Positions 10,100-44,414 of a stretch of 64,000 nt of DNA are shown here, piece by piece. Every line of letters starts with the position of its first letter. The first letter of the stretch is position 1. Where the stretch lies: positions 20,565,501 to 20,629,500 of the forward strand of contig CM053140.1 of NCBI GenBank assembly GCA_028571685.1. The letters run 5' to 3'. The notes under the pieces are model-generated. The model was not told the DNA's origin, did no database searches, and was given only the letters and a program-made list of their open reading frames with translations. The position numbers and the translations under genes were made by a program. This DNA is from Heterohyrax brucei. Lineage: Eukaryota; Chordata; Mammalia; Hyracoidea; Procaviidae.

Positions 10100-10440
10100 C
10101 TGTTGTCTGTTTAGTGTTCTTCCATCCCCATCCCTCCCCTCCCTCATAACCATCAAACATTGTTTCTTTTGTGTAAAAGCTTTTTCATGAGTTTTTATAG
10201 TAGTGGTCTCCTATAATACTTGTCTTTTCATGATTGAGTTATTTCACTCAGCATAATGCTCAACAGATTTCATCCATGTCATGAGACGCTTTGCAGATGT
10301 ATTATTGTTCTCTATTGTTGTGTGTATGTACCAGAGTTTGTTTATCCATTCATCTGTCGATGGGCATCTAGGTTGTTTCCATCTTTTTGTTATTGTGAAT
10401 AATGCTTCAGTGAACATAGGTGTCCATATGTCTACTCATA
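10100..10440. mobile_element. L1 LINE 3' region, part 2
   Basis: It contains familiar mammalian L1 text: 'ttatttcactcagcataat', 'tccatttcatctgtcgatgg'-like wording and 'gttattgtgaataatgc'. It is the continuation of 8660-9597 across the LTR. Confidence 0.65.
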
Positions 10441-10754
10441 CAACACACACAATTCAACCCCCAACAACTAAGCAAGGAAGTCGGAGGAGACGATCCAAAC
10501 AGTCACGACCTGGCACAACCCAGTCATCAAGTATGTCCTGAAACTACAAGTGTTTCTAATTCTCTGTCCATAGGGACTGCAGGGGCCCTAGGCAGCCATG
10601 GAGACTCCTGAAAATTTTTCTAACTCTTTAGCTGCTGTTACTGGCCCGAACTAGATGTCGAGACCTGTGGAATGCTCCCCAGTCCATGAACAACCCCACA
10701 CGGGCCTTGTTTTAGGATGAGTCTTCTAAAATATTTTTAAATGTCCTTCCAGTG

Positions 10755-10930
10755 AGGAGGAAACCCTGGTGGCATCGTGGGTTAAGTGCTAGCAACATCT
10801 GCTAACCAAAAGGTCAGCAGTTCAAACCCACAGTGTGCTCCTTGGAAACACTATGGGGAAGTTCTATTCTGACATCTAGGGTCACTATGAGTCGGACCCA
10901 ACTCAACGACTGTGGATTTGGTTTTGGTCC
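10755..10930 (+). mobile_element. AfroSINE, near full length
   Basis: The head is 'aaaccctggtggcatcgtgg' and the tail 'gagtcggacccaactcaacg'. A B-box-like region lies around 10820. Confidence 0.9.
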
Positions 10931-10952
10931 ATCCAGAAGCTTAAGGAGGAGA

Positions 10953-11137
10953 GGAGGACTGGTGGCACAGGGGTTAAACACTCAACAATTCAAACCCACT
11001 AGCCTATTCACGGAAGAAAAGCTGTGGCAGTCTGCTTTCATAGAGATTTACAGCCTTGGAAACCTTGTGTGGCAACTCTGCTTTATCCTACAGGTTTGCT
11101 GTGAGTTAGAATCAACCTCAATGGCTGCTTTGGGTTT
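10953..11137 (+). mobile_element. AfroSINE, diverged subtype with longer middle
   Basis: The head is 'gactggtggcacaggggtta'. The middle carries the extra 'gtggcagtctgctttcata' block of the long subtype. Confidence 0.8.
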
Positions 11138-11149
11138 GTCCAGTGAAGG

Positions 11150-11450
11150 GGAGATTGTATTTATAAGGCTGAACATTGGTGCCCCCATGTGGTCCACTAG
11201 TTCACTACAGTTTGTTAGTCACCCTTACATAAGTCCCTGGCATGTAGCCACTATTGTCTACTACCCTATAAAAGCTCTGTCCTTCCACTAAAGGGTGCAG
11301 AGAGCCTCTTTGGTCCTGTAGCCACCCAGCCCTTGGCCTCCTATATGAGTCTTTCTAATAAACTTCGGTGCCATGCTGTAGTTGCCTATCTCTTTCTTCA
11401 GCCTCTCAACATGCTCTATTTTGGAAAGAAATTTCAAATTACAGGTCCAT
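11150..11450 (+). mobile_element. possible ERV LTR with TATA box and polyA signal
   Basis: TATAAAAG is at 11267-11274 and AATAAA at 11357-11362. This is about 90 bp of separation, the compact U3/R/U5 arrangement of a retroviral LTR, followed by pyrimidine-rich text. The ends and target duplication are not identified. Confidence 0.4.
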
Positions 11451-12024
11451 GTCTAGACAGCTAGTGAGGGGGATTGGGCCTGACCAACCAGGTAGGCCTG
11501 AGGAGGATGACTTGGGCCTGTCCATTATCCCACATGGAAACATTTGTTTGTGGCTCTGTATTTCTAACTCCACTGGCAGAGTGGGAAGCAAGGCATGAAC
11601 ATGGATCAGCTAGGAATGCCTGGAGAGGGCACTTGGGGCCTGGTTGCAGTCACATATGGGGCCCAGTTGCCAACTGTGCCTCTTAAAAGTTTTATCTAAA
11701 TCTTTAAAGAGAGGGACCATCCAGAAGCTTAAGGAGCATTTCCGTGGCCAAGCTGAGGTTCTGCCTCTAGCCTGGTTGCTTGATGTACCTCCAAAACACT
11801 TTAGAAAGTCTCTCTCCAGAGGAGCAAGCCATCAGAGCTTACCAGGTAAGTCTGGGGAAAGGGGGCTTTAGCTTGTCAACTGTCCTGTGACCTGGGTCAC
11901 GGGTAAAACCCGCTTAATCATTTGTAAGAACCTGTCTGGTGGCAGAACTGTAGTGAGCCAGATGGTAAGGCTCTCCTTGGGCCTGGTTCTCACATGGGGC
12001 TGCTTAAAACATCCAGGTCTCCCC

Positions 12025-12171
12025 TGTCATGGATTGAGATGTGTGCCCCCAGAACGGCAACTTGGCTAGGCCGTGTTTCTGAGCATTGTGTGGTTATCTT
12101 TCATTTTGTGATTTCATGTAATTTTATATGTGCTGTAAATCCTAATCTCTGCTTGTAGTTAATGGGGCAAC
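12025..12171 (+). mobile_element. 5' part of an ERVL-MaLR-like LTR
   Basis: It starts TGTCATGGATTGAGATGTG and follows the other LTR copies for about 147 bp. It is then broken by RTE sequence. The 3' part is not seen. Confidence 0.7.
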
Positions 12172-12600
12172 ATTGTTATTGTTAGATGCTGTGGAGTCAG
12201 TTCCAACTCATAGTAACTCTATGTACAATTAAAGAAAGCACTTCCGGTCCTGAGCCATCCTCACAATCACTGTTATTTTTGAACCTACTGTTGTACCCCT
12301 GTGTCAACCCATCTTATCAAGGGTCTTCCTCTTCACTGTCCCTCTGCTTTACCAAGCATGATGTCCTTCTCCTGGAACTGGTCCTTCCTAATAACATGTC
12401 CAAAGTATGTGACACAAAGTCTTGCCATCCTTGCTTCTAAGGAGCACTCTGTACTTCCATGACAGATTTGTTCATTCTTCTGACATTTCATGGAATAGTC
12501 AGTATTCTTCACCAAGATCATAACTGAAAGACGTCAATTCTTCAGTCTTCCTTATTCCTTGTCCAGCTTTCACATGCATGTGACATAAAGCCAAAGCCAA
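12172..12600 (-). mobile_element. RTE LINE fragment (3' part)
   Basis: Antisense RTE text includes 'gatgtccttctcctggaact', 'ggtccttcctaataacatg' and 'ccagctttcacatgcatgtg'. It interrupts the LTR that starts at 12025. Confidence 0.7.
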
Positions 12601-13162
12601 GCCAAGCGCCGTCGAGTATATCTGTAAGTTCACCTGTGAAGGCCGGACTGACCTGGCTGGCCACAGAGGCTGCAGTCCTGCCCAGAGCCTTGTCTCCTGA
12701 GATACTTCCTGAGATGGTGCTTAAGCACCCCACCTTGGTCAGGACTGGTGAGGGCCAGGCGTTGAGCCAGTAAAGGGCATCCTAGACACAGTCGTGTTTC
12801 TGAGCTTGCGTCAGTCATCCCATGTGCCTCTTAAAAAGTTCTTGACTTCCCTTCTGGAAAGGCCACTGGCCTGGGCTGAACAGAAACACGCTAGGAGAGC
12901 ATGTCACCACCCCTGTTGCAGGATGCAGCCCCTGTAAAATTTTATATTTCCCCCTGGAGGAAAATACCAGTGCTAGGCATCCAGAGAGGCAAGGGAGAGG
13001 GTTCTGGCCCAGCCATGGTCACATATGGACTCCATTAGTCGCATGTGTCCTCTGAAAATGCTTCTAAGTCCCCCTCTAGGGTGGCTAGTTACACCCTTGG
13101 AGGCAATTTCATGTGAGACTCAGCAGCCACATGTGAGTCCTGAAAATAGTTTGTCTTCCTCT

Positions 13163-13325
13163 GGTGTGGAACCCCAGTCGTGCAGTGATAAAGAGCTTGG
13201 CTTCTAACCCAACAGTCGGCAATTGGAAGGCACCAGCTGTTCCTTGCCATATCCTATGGGGCAGTTCTACTCTGTCCTGTAGGGTCGCTGTCAGTCAGAA
13301 TAGACTTAATGACAACAGGAATATA
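13163..13325 (+). mobile_element. AfroSINE
   Basis: It runs from 'tggaaccccagtcgtgcagt' to 'agaatagacttaatgacaac'. The middle 'ggggcagttctactctgtcc' is well preserved. Confidence 0.85.
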
Positions 13326-14214
13326 TGCTGGAAGAGGGGATTGCCCTGGGATGTCCAGGAAGGTTCATGGAGGGTGTCTGCATCAGGCCACAGTCTCGCC
13401 ATGAGCCCTTGTCTGTGAAATTATTGTCTGTGACCCCTAGCCAAGACCAGAAATGACCTAGGCCTACGAGACCGGTCCAAGGCGAGTGGCTCAGTCCGTC
13501 TGACACACAACGCCCTCAACCCCTCAAAGCCTGTGCAGTCTGGCTCTGTCCGGGTCGTGCTGGTTGTCGGGCGCCACTTGGCGGTCGCTTTTCTGTCATT
13601 CCTCGGAGCGCTTCACTGCTTCTGTGTGGGATCAGATTCTGCTGCAGATGCAAAACTGAGTTCCAGGGAGGGCTTCAAACCCGTTCATTTCGGTTCCAAT
13701 CTCTGCATTAAATACTTTTCAGGCCAAAGTATGCTTGCTCAAACCTTTCTTCTCTGCCTAGAATGCCCACTTCTCCTGGCAGGGCCCCAAGAGTGTGCCC
13801 ATGAACTTGAGATTAGAAAAGGAAGAAACGAAATTTAAGATGCTGACCATACCAGCTGGAGGGGCTGTGTCAGCACCGGGAAACGAAACTGCCTGGGCTG
13901 GTTTCCTGCCTGAGTCAGCGAGGACATGGGGTGCTGGGGCCCACAGGCGGGAGGGACCCTGGGAAAGGTTGGGTGGGGTGACCACAGGGTGGGGGATGCC
14001 CAAGACTCCTCTCACCTAAGCCCCCAGTGTCACCCCAGTTCTTGCAAGTCATGAAGACACATGGTTTGGGGTCAGAAGCTGCAGATGCCTAGACAGTGAG
14101 CTCACGGCAAGGCGGGCAGGCAGCGGATAAATGTGGCTTCCATTTCCCCTAAGCCAGAGCTCTCTGGCTCAGCTGAGAGATAGGCCATCGGACGGCTGTC
14201 TCCCTCCACTAATC

Positions 14215-14215
<1 letters not shown>
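13326..14215. other. no gene seen
   Basis: Unique-looking intergenic sequence with no recognisable exon or repeat. Confidence 0.4.

Positions 14216-14259
<44 letters not shown>
14214..14259. repeat. (CA)n microsatellite
   Basis: About 21 uninterrupted CA units. Confidence 0.95.
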
Positions 14260-14260
<1 letters not shown>

Positions 14261-14524
14261 CATCTTTTTTAAAAAACTCTTGCTAGGAAATGTGCCGGCT
14301 TGAAATAGGCCTACAGACTTCGTCCTGGGTCCACCTCCCACCTCCCAGGTACCTTCCTGGCCCAGTGTTCATTTTGGACTGCTCTGTGGCCAACTAGCCA
14401 GCCTTCTCTGGGCCTCAATTAGGGAATTACCTGTAAAATTAAAGGCTACGGTAGAATGTTCATTTGTCCTAAACTACTCATATGACCCCAATCAATGTTT
14501 GCCATTTCATGTGACTTAATGAAA

Positions 14525-14735
14525 AATAAAACCCCAAACTCATGGCCCCTAAGTCCATTCTGACTCATAGCCACCCCATAGGACAGAGAAGAACAGCTGC
14601 ATAGGGTTTCCACAGCTGTCGCCTTTACAGAAGCAGACTGCCACATCTTCCTCCCTCAGAAGGGCTGATGAGGTCAAGCCACTGACCATTCACTTAGCAG
14701 TGGAGTGCTTTCACCGCTGCACCAGCAAGGCTCCT
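14525..14735 (-). mobile_element. AfroSINE, long subtype
   Basis: It runs from 'ccccaaactcatggccccta' to 'ccgctgcaccagcaaggctc', and includes the 'gaagcagactgccacatctt' middle block of the long subtype. Confidence 0.85.
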
Positions 14736-14999
14736 TTCTCCCCAGATCCCCTCCTTTTTATTTTATTTTTAAATTTTTTTTAACTGAAGACTGGAAAAGT
14801 ACTGTTGCCATTCATAAACAATTACAGCAAACATAAATCCTGTGGCCACAGGACAAGGTGAGTACATTCTAACTATTCCTGACATCTGCAAAGGCTCTGC
14901 TCTTTTGAGAAAGAAGGAAATATTAGCAACTGTCTGCCAGTGAGCGAGAAAAGGAGAGATGCATGCAGCCCGGGGGTACAGAGCAAGACTTGGACCAGC

Positions 15000-15110
15000 T
15001 TGAACGCTAGTTTTGCCCTTTCTTGATGTAAACCTTGGGCGAGTCACCTCACCTTCCTGTGCCTCAGTTTTCTCACCTGTGGAATGGAAATGATAATATC
15101 TTTTGTTTGA
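15000..15110 (-). repeat. MIR SINE fragment
   Basis: It carries the MIR core text 'gtgcctcagttttctcacct' with 'tgggcgagtcacctcacctt' upstream. Confidence 0.65.
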
Positions 15111-15680
15111 GAGAGAATAAAATAAAATTTCTGTCTCTCAAATTCAGTGGTATTTTCTGTCCCACTCTCTTATCATCCTTGATCAACCCAATGGTCAGGA
15201 GTGACTTCTCTGGGGCACTTCTGCAGATCCCTCAAAGGTAGCCACCCGGGTTTAGCCGACAGAGTCAGATACCAGATACTGAAGGGGTCATGGGGAAAAG
15301 CAGGACCTGGATTCCATTTGGGAGGAGAGCCTGGAAGATGCTTTGCTGAAGTCTTTCCTGCCTCTCCCTAAACCCCAAGAACTCCTGCCCCACTGGTCTA
15401 TCTTTGCCTTAAATCTTTGCAAGGAAAACAATCCCCTAAGTCTAGGGCCAGCCTGTCCCTTACCTACTGGGTGATCCCAGGCAACTGACTCCATTTCTCC
15501 GTGCCTCGGCTTCTTCCTATGAAAAATACAGGTAACAATCCCACTTTGCAGAGCTGTTAAAAGGCATAAACTTGATAAATCCCTGAGAACCTCAAGCACC
15601 AGCTAAGCTTTTGGTATGTTACTGTTATTGCTGTTTCTGTTGTTGTTATTATTAGTTCACCAGTCCCTATTTTCTCAAGA

Positions 15681-15990
15681 CCAGTGCTGTCCAATCAAAA
15701 TATAGTGTGAATCACATATATCATTTTATTTGTTCTAACATCACATTAAATAAAAGGAGACAAGTGAAATTAATTTAATAAGGTATTTTATTTAACCCCA
15801 ATTTTTCTAAAGTTAGTATTTCAACATGCAATCACTATAAAAAATTCTCCATGCAATATGGTACATTCTTTTTTTTCTTTGTCTTTGAAAGCAGGTGTAG
15901 ATTGTACATTTACAACACATCCCATCTCGGGCCAGATTCATTTCAGGGGCTTAAAAGTCACTGGTGACCAGTGGTGACTGGACTAGACAG
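15681..15990. mobile_element. hAT-like non-autonomous DNA transposon
   Basis: It begins 'cagtgctgtccaatcaaaat' and ends near a diverged inverted copy ('ggactagacagttg'). The AT-rich interior is shared with a common mammalian medium-reiteration element. The family name is not assigned. Confidence 0.5.
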
Positions 15991-16164
15991 TTGAGTCTGG
16001 AGGGGACTTTACTGAATGGTGGGTGAGGACTAGAAGTTCCCGGAAGGAAAAGGCAGGTTTCCAGTGGGGAAAAGGGGAGGAAATCAGGCCATAGGGTTTT
16101 CTTGCTCTGCAAGATCATGTCAACTGAAAAGAAGCAAAGGGTAAGATGGTTCATTCAACAAGTT

Positions 16165-16270
16165 CTAGATTGAGTGCCTGCTGTATACCAGGTACTGTTT
16201 CCAGGCGCTGTTCCAGGTGCTAGAGGTTCAGCAGTGCTCCAGTGAGATAAAACCCCTGCCTCGTGGGACT
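16165..16270. repeat. L2-like LINE fragment
   Basis: The text 'gtgcctgctgtataccagg' through 'cagtgctccagtgagataaa' is typical of L2 3' ends. Confidence 0.5.
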
Positions 16271-16759
16271 CCTGGGGGCAAGTAAGAGACAGATACTTAA
16301 CCATGGAAATACGTAAGTAAGTGTGATGACAACGGAGATAAAACGTGACGAAGAGAAAATGGAGCGTTCTCTGAGGACACTGGGGGTTAGGGTGGGCTCA
16401 GTGAAGAACCCAGAGCTGGACAAACTAGGAGCCGAGAAAAATGACCAGAAGTCGAATGCAACATGTATGAGTTTGAAACTTACGAAATAGCCATTTTTAT
16501 AGGTAAAAAACCATCGGAAATCAGCAAATTCATGTGATTCGACCTAATACTTAAGGCATAGAGTAGACTGAGGTCAACGGTGGGTTGAAGAAAAGTCTCC
16601 GAACCACTTAATTGGACTTTATTTCTGGGAAGTAGGTACGTTCCTTTCCTGGGTTCCTTAAAAGGGCCCGTGAGTCCCCTAAACAATCAAAACTTGACCC
16701 TGCGCCCAGAGAAGACGAGGGAGTTGTTTGGAGTCCCCTAGAAGGCGCTGAGAACTATT

Positions 16760-40219
<23,460 letters not shown>

Positions 40220-41340
40220 GGGGCAGGGACGTCCCTCTTTGTCCCGCCCACCGGCCCTCCCCTCCACGAGAAGGGGTGGCGGGGGAGCGGAGGGCTGGGC
40301 AGTTCAGGTCAGGCCCAGGTGGCATTTCAGTATTAAGTCAGGGAAGAAGCCAGGTTGGAGCAAAGTGGTCTTGCTTGCCAGCCACCCCAAACCTTGCTGG
40401 AGGTGAGGGCCAAGGGGTGGCATCCTACATGTGTGCCTAGGAGTGTGCAAGATAATGAGGATCAGAAGCCATAGCCACCGTCCACAGGCCTGGAGGGGAT
40501 GTATGGTTGGACTGCTGATATGACCCCCATTGGCCACCCCAAAAGCAACAGGCAAGCTCTCCTTCCTCAACTTGTAGGCCTGGCTTGGGTTCCAGGGGCG
40601 CTGGAAAACAGAATTTTCCAAAACTTGCTTTCAAAGGCAATGTAGCAAACCCCATCCCACCCCCATTGCCCTACCCCAGGTGACAAGGGACTTATGTTAG
40701 GGCATTCAGAATCCCCTCCCCTCACTGCCTCAGGGCCCATCCTGCCCCAGTACTCCCTCCCAGGCTGCCCACCAGGGACCATGCCACATCCCCAGTGAAG
40801 GATCTGAAGAGGCCTCAGGTCTCAGCCACATACCTCACACCGCTCTTCCAGAGGGACCCCTGTTCCCTTGAGCACCAGGGTACCAGGGTTGGCTGGAGTC
40901 ATTGCTAACCCTCCCCCCACCTGCTAGTCACTCACTGGACACACAACTCAGGAACACAAGCGAGGCTAACGCTGTCTCCCAAACCAGGAGAGCCAGGAAC
41001 TGGGCCCCGTTAAAAATGGCTATCCTTCGGACCAACTCTGCCCCGTCTCCTGCCTCACCCCCTTCAGCTTCCTCTGCTTCTACAGGCTTCTTAGCTGCCT
41101 TTCTATTTGTGTCTAAGTCCCAGCTGCTTTCTCTTTGGCTTTCCTTCTCACCCTCTGCCCAAGGAGGTGAGAAGAATGTCCCACCCCCAGTCATCCCCTC
41201 CACTTCCTCACCTCTTGTATATTAAGGACAAAAAAAATCACACCGTTTTGTAATTTTTCTTCTATTTATTGAACCATATATTGTATTTCCTTTTTTCAGT
41301 TTGTTTTTTTAAAAGAATAATCACAGTTTTTTCTTTTTTA
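40220..41340 (+). other. ZSWIM4: ZSWIM4 3' UTR
   Basis: The 5' half is C-rich, then AT-rich from 41220 onwards. No canonical AATAAA is found. The best candidate is AATAAT at 41316-41321, followed by a T-rich and then GT-rich stretch (41351-41375). The cleavage position, about 41335-41345, is inferred. Confidence 0.7.
41316..41321 (+). terminator. ZSWIM4: candidate non-canonical polyA signal of ZSWIM4
   Basis: AATAAT sits in AT-rich context with a downstream GTGTGTCTGTCTG element. Confidence 0.45.
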
Positions 41341-41989
41341 ATTTTATTTTGAGACTGGGGTGTGTCTGTCTGGGCCAGAACTCCCTGTTCCATTCTCGCC
41401 ACAGAAAATCTCTGGCCTCCTCTCCGGGCACAGCTTCAAGCAAGCACTGGAATGAGAGCAACTGCTGGATTTATCCAACAGCACAAATGACAAACAGATA
41501 TAAGCGATTTCCCTGAGTTCTTTAATCGTCACGGCAACCCTGCCAGATTGGATTATTATTTCCATTTTACGGACAAGAAAACTACGCCTCAAAAGTTTCC
41601 AAAAAGAGCACCCAGCTAGGAAGAGGTGGAACTAGACTGAATACCATGCTGCCCACCCGAGGCTGCGTGGCTGCTGCACCGCTGGGAATAGCCACTCGGG
41701 GGTGCCCTGACTCCAGACACGGGCCACTAGTGGTGCGGTCTCCCAAGGTGAGGAACCTACGAACTGCTTCAAGCAGTAGGAGCAAGGCCACGCAGGGTTC
41801 TGGAGGCTCACAGAGCCCCAGGGACAAGCTGTTTCACCAAAATGTCCGTTGGAGTGCTGGCCTGACGGGTGCTGGGTTGTTGCAGAACCCCCTCTGCAAG
41901 CATAGGGGTCGCGCAGACTCCGACCGCACGGCCCGGCAGCCGGTTTCAACTAGGCCGTGGTGGGCGGAGCTACAACCGCTATGGGGCTG

Positions 41990-42560
41990 GGGCTGGGCGG
42001 GGCTAAAGCAGACGCTCGGCCGAGGGCGTGGACAGGGTGGGTCAGTGGGTCGGGGGCGCTAGCGCCACAGAGGAGGCTTCTGGCTCCCAAATAGGATGTG
42101 AGGTCTGCGGGATTGCAGACGTCTTCGGTTGCTTCCTTTCCCCGACTCCCCGACAAGCAGCTCCCTCGGGACCTTCTTGCTGACGGACAAATAGGGGTAT
42201 TCGTGGCAGAGGCCTGAGTCTGGGTCACAGTCAGCGCCGGGGCAAGTGAGGACAGAGGCTCCGAAGGGGCGGGGCTTAAAGCTGGGCTGGGCAGGGTTTG
42301 CTGACAGTGGGCGCCGAGGCGGGACCCGCAACGGTGGGCGGGGTGGCCGCAGCGCTGGACACAGTGATTGGCTCGTGGCACCGCCAACTGCCCCAGAGGC
42401 CCAATTGGAGGCGGCTCCGCCCCACACGTTCCGCAGGTATGTGCGGGCGGGCCCGGGGCTGGCCGGCACGCCGCCTAGGGCAGCCGACAGGGCTGAGGGG
42501 GCGGAGACGGCAGGCCGAGTACCGGGCGCCGCGGCAGCGTTCCTCCTGGAATCCTAGCCA
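41990..42560 (+). promoter_or_regulatory. CpG island with CCAAT and GC boxes, candidate orphan promoter
   Basis: It holds GGGGCGGGGC-type boxes (around 42265 and 42335), ATTGG at about 42366 and CCAATTGG at about 42401. A strong plus-strand splice donor, GCAG|GTATGT, lies at 42436. It is between the ZSWIM4 3' end and the miRNA cluster. This looks like the first exon of an unknown plus-strand transcript, or a shared regulatory island. Confidence 0.45.
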
Positions 42561-43212
42561 TCTCCGGTTGTCCTACCAGGGCTCCCAGTCACCCTCAAAC
42601 GTCCCCCTGGGGGTGGGGCGTTCCTCGGGTCCCAGATCTTCAAATGCCCCACTTAGACCTGAGGTTCCCTAATGTCACACAGACCCCTGAAGCTCAGACT
42701 CCCCTCCAGCATCTTCAGGCCTCCTCCAAGTTACCCCTTAGGTCCCAGTAACCCAAAGGTCATTAACTCCAGCCCAGGCCACCCTTCACTTATCCCGAAG
42801 TGTCACCTCTCAGGCCCAGGTTTCCCTCAGGGTCACCCCCATTAACAGACTGAGGTGGAACGCCCTCTTCAATGTTCCCACTCAGGTTCCATCGGCCCGG
42901 GACATGAGGCTCCTTGTTACCCCAGAAGACCTCTCTCCCTGTCCCCTCTCTGAGGCCCCAGTGGCCCTGAATGTCAGTCCCCTTAGGTCCAGGGTTTCCT
43001 CCAGATCACCTCTCAACCCGCAAATACCATTCCAAGCCCAGGGCACCGCCTCCGTCCGTGTAACCAAATGGCTGCCTTTCCCAGAGCAGGCGGGCCAGGA
43101 GCCGCAGGTGCCAGCTGATGCACCCTCCCCACCCAAACACCAGAATGTCCAGGGAAGGGCTGGAATGAATCACAAAACAAGACCTGCCCTCAAGAATGAA
43201 GCTGCGGCATCT

Positions 43213-43218
43213 TTTATT
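43213..43218 (-). terminator. polyA signal AATAAA for the miRNA transcript (candidate)
   Basis: The plus strand reads TTTATT. Going away from the miRNAs, the minus strand becomes GU-rich within 20-60 nt (plus strand 'aatcacaaaacaagacc'). Confidence 0.55.
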
Positions 43219-44031
43219 GGACAACAGGCAAAACACAGCACAAACTGCCCCACCCTCCAGCCCCAAGCTTGAATCTGTCCATACCTGCAGGGGAAGGGGC
43301 CGCTGGGCCAGCGCTGAGGGGCTGGAGAGCAGAGGGTATCAGCCCCATTAGTGGGGGGCTGCAGTCTGCCTCCGCAGCCCTACCCATCTCATCTTGGAAA
43401 GTGGGCAGTCTCAACTTGTTCCCATGCCCTAGAACCACCCGAGGGGTAAGGGTGGCTGTTCCAGGCTCCAGGACTAAGCAGGCCTGCTACTGTCCTTTCT
43501 GTGGCTGTAGGAGCCTTGTTCCTGCCCATGTGCCAGAGGAGGGAGTCGCTGCCATAAGTTAAGAAGCTGTAGGGCCCAGGGAGAAGAGGCCAGGCATGCT
43601 TAGGTCAGGCCAGCCTGGTTCCGGAAGCCCGGAGTTGGCATTTAACGGTCTGGGGGCCCAACACAGCTTCCTCTTGTGTAACTGGTGACAGGAGGTGCAG
43701 GCCCAGCCGGGCCCATTCCCTTGCCAGGCTAGGGGAAGGAGGAGCCAAAGCTCCAGGGCCGGGGGTTCTCCAGGCTGGGAACACAGCTGGCTCCCCTTCT
43801 TCACGGAAGGGCTGCCTAGGAGCACAGCCCAGCCCAATGTCAGGCCACGTGGGGGGTCCCCAAGAGCAGACTGTGGGGAGGGGACCTGCAGTAGACAGCT
43901 GGAGGCAGCCAGGCCCACCCACACCATCCCAGGCCCCAGCCCTCAGCCTGTGCCTCATCTGGACACAGGGCTGGGTCCAGGCCTCAGCCCACCCAGGGAC
44001 GGTGGGGCCTCAGGCTCCGAGGGGGCACGAC

Positions 44032-44104
44032 TCCTGTTCCTGCTGAACTGAGCCAGTCTGCACAAATCAACTGTGTTTCAGCTCAGTAGGCACAGGAGGC
44101 AGAG
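44032..44104 (-). ncRNA. MIR24-2: miR-24-2 hairpin
   Basis: The minus strand carries mature miR-24-3p (44034-44055) and the 5p arm (44071-44092), both identical to what I recall for human. Only the loop and base differ. It is the last hairpin of the cluster in transcription order. Confidence 0.97.
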
Positions 44105-44170
44105 CCCGGGGGAGCCCGGGAAGGCCCAGTAGCTGAGGGGGAGGGTGGCAGGGCCGAAGGAGGCGTGAGC

Positions 44171-44248
44171 CCGGGGGGCGGAACTTAGCCACTGTGAACA
44201 CGACTTGGTGTGGACCCTGCTCACAAGCAGCTAAGCCCTGCTCCTCAG
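44171..44248 (-). ncRNA. MIR27A: miR-27a hairpin
   Basis: Mature miR-27a-3p is at 44178-44198 and the 5p arm at 44218-44239, both identical to recalled human sequences. The middle hairpin, 66 bp from miR-24-2. Confidence 0.97.
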
Positions 44249-44340
44249 GCCAGAGGCAGGCGGGAGCCTCCCTGCCACCCATTCCCCAGGCAGCATCTCG
44301 GTGGTGGTGGCAGCGGTGGTGGCCCCGAGGCAGGGCCCAG

Positions 44341-44413
44341 GGTCGGTTGGAAATCCCTGGCAATGTGATTTGTGACAGGCAGCAAATCCCATCCCCAGGA
44401 ACCCCCGCCGGCC
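44341..44413 (-). ncRNA. MIR23A: miR-23a hairpin
   Basis: Mature miR-23a-3p is at 44349-44369 and the 5p arm at 44384-44405, both identical to recalled human sequences. One loop base and one basal base differ. It is transcribed first. Confidence 0.97.
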
Positions 44414-44414
44414 A

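Larger units (their letters stand above)
10510..13165. repeat. degenerate repeated module (5-6 copies), interrupted by transposons
   Basis: A module with the outline 'cacat(a/g)tg..cct(c/g)(t/a)(t/g)aaaa.tttcta..tcc.tctgg' recurs. Copies lie at about 10525-10570, 10590-10640, 11650-11715, 12805-12865, 13018-13080 and 13110-13165. Copies are diverged and unevenly spaced, because SINEs, an LTR and an RTE have inserted between them. I do not recognise the family. It may be the internal part of an old endogenous retrovirus, given LTR-like signals at 11267 and 11357, or a decayed minisatellite. Confidence 0.4.
43195..44414 (-). ncRNA. MIR23AHG: primary transcript body of miR-23a~27a~24-2 (MIR23A host), 3' portion
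   Basis: The three hairpins lie within 382 bp on the minus strand. The proposed 3' end rests on AATAAA (minus) at 43213-43218 with a U/GU-rich stretch just beyond. From memory, the human pri-miRNA is about 2 kb, capped and polyadenylated, and starts a short way upstream of miR-23a. The start used here (44414) is only the edge of the first hairpin. Confidence 0.6.
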
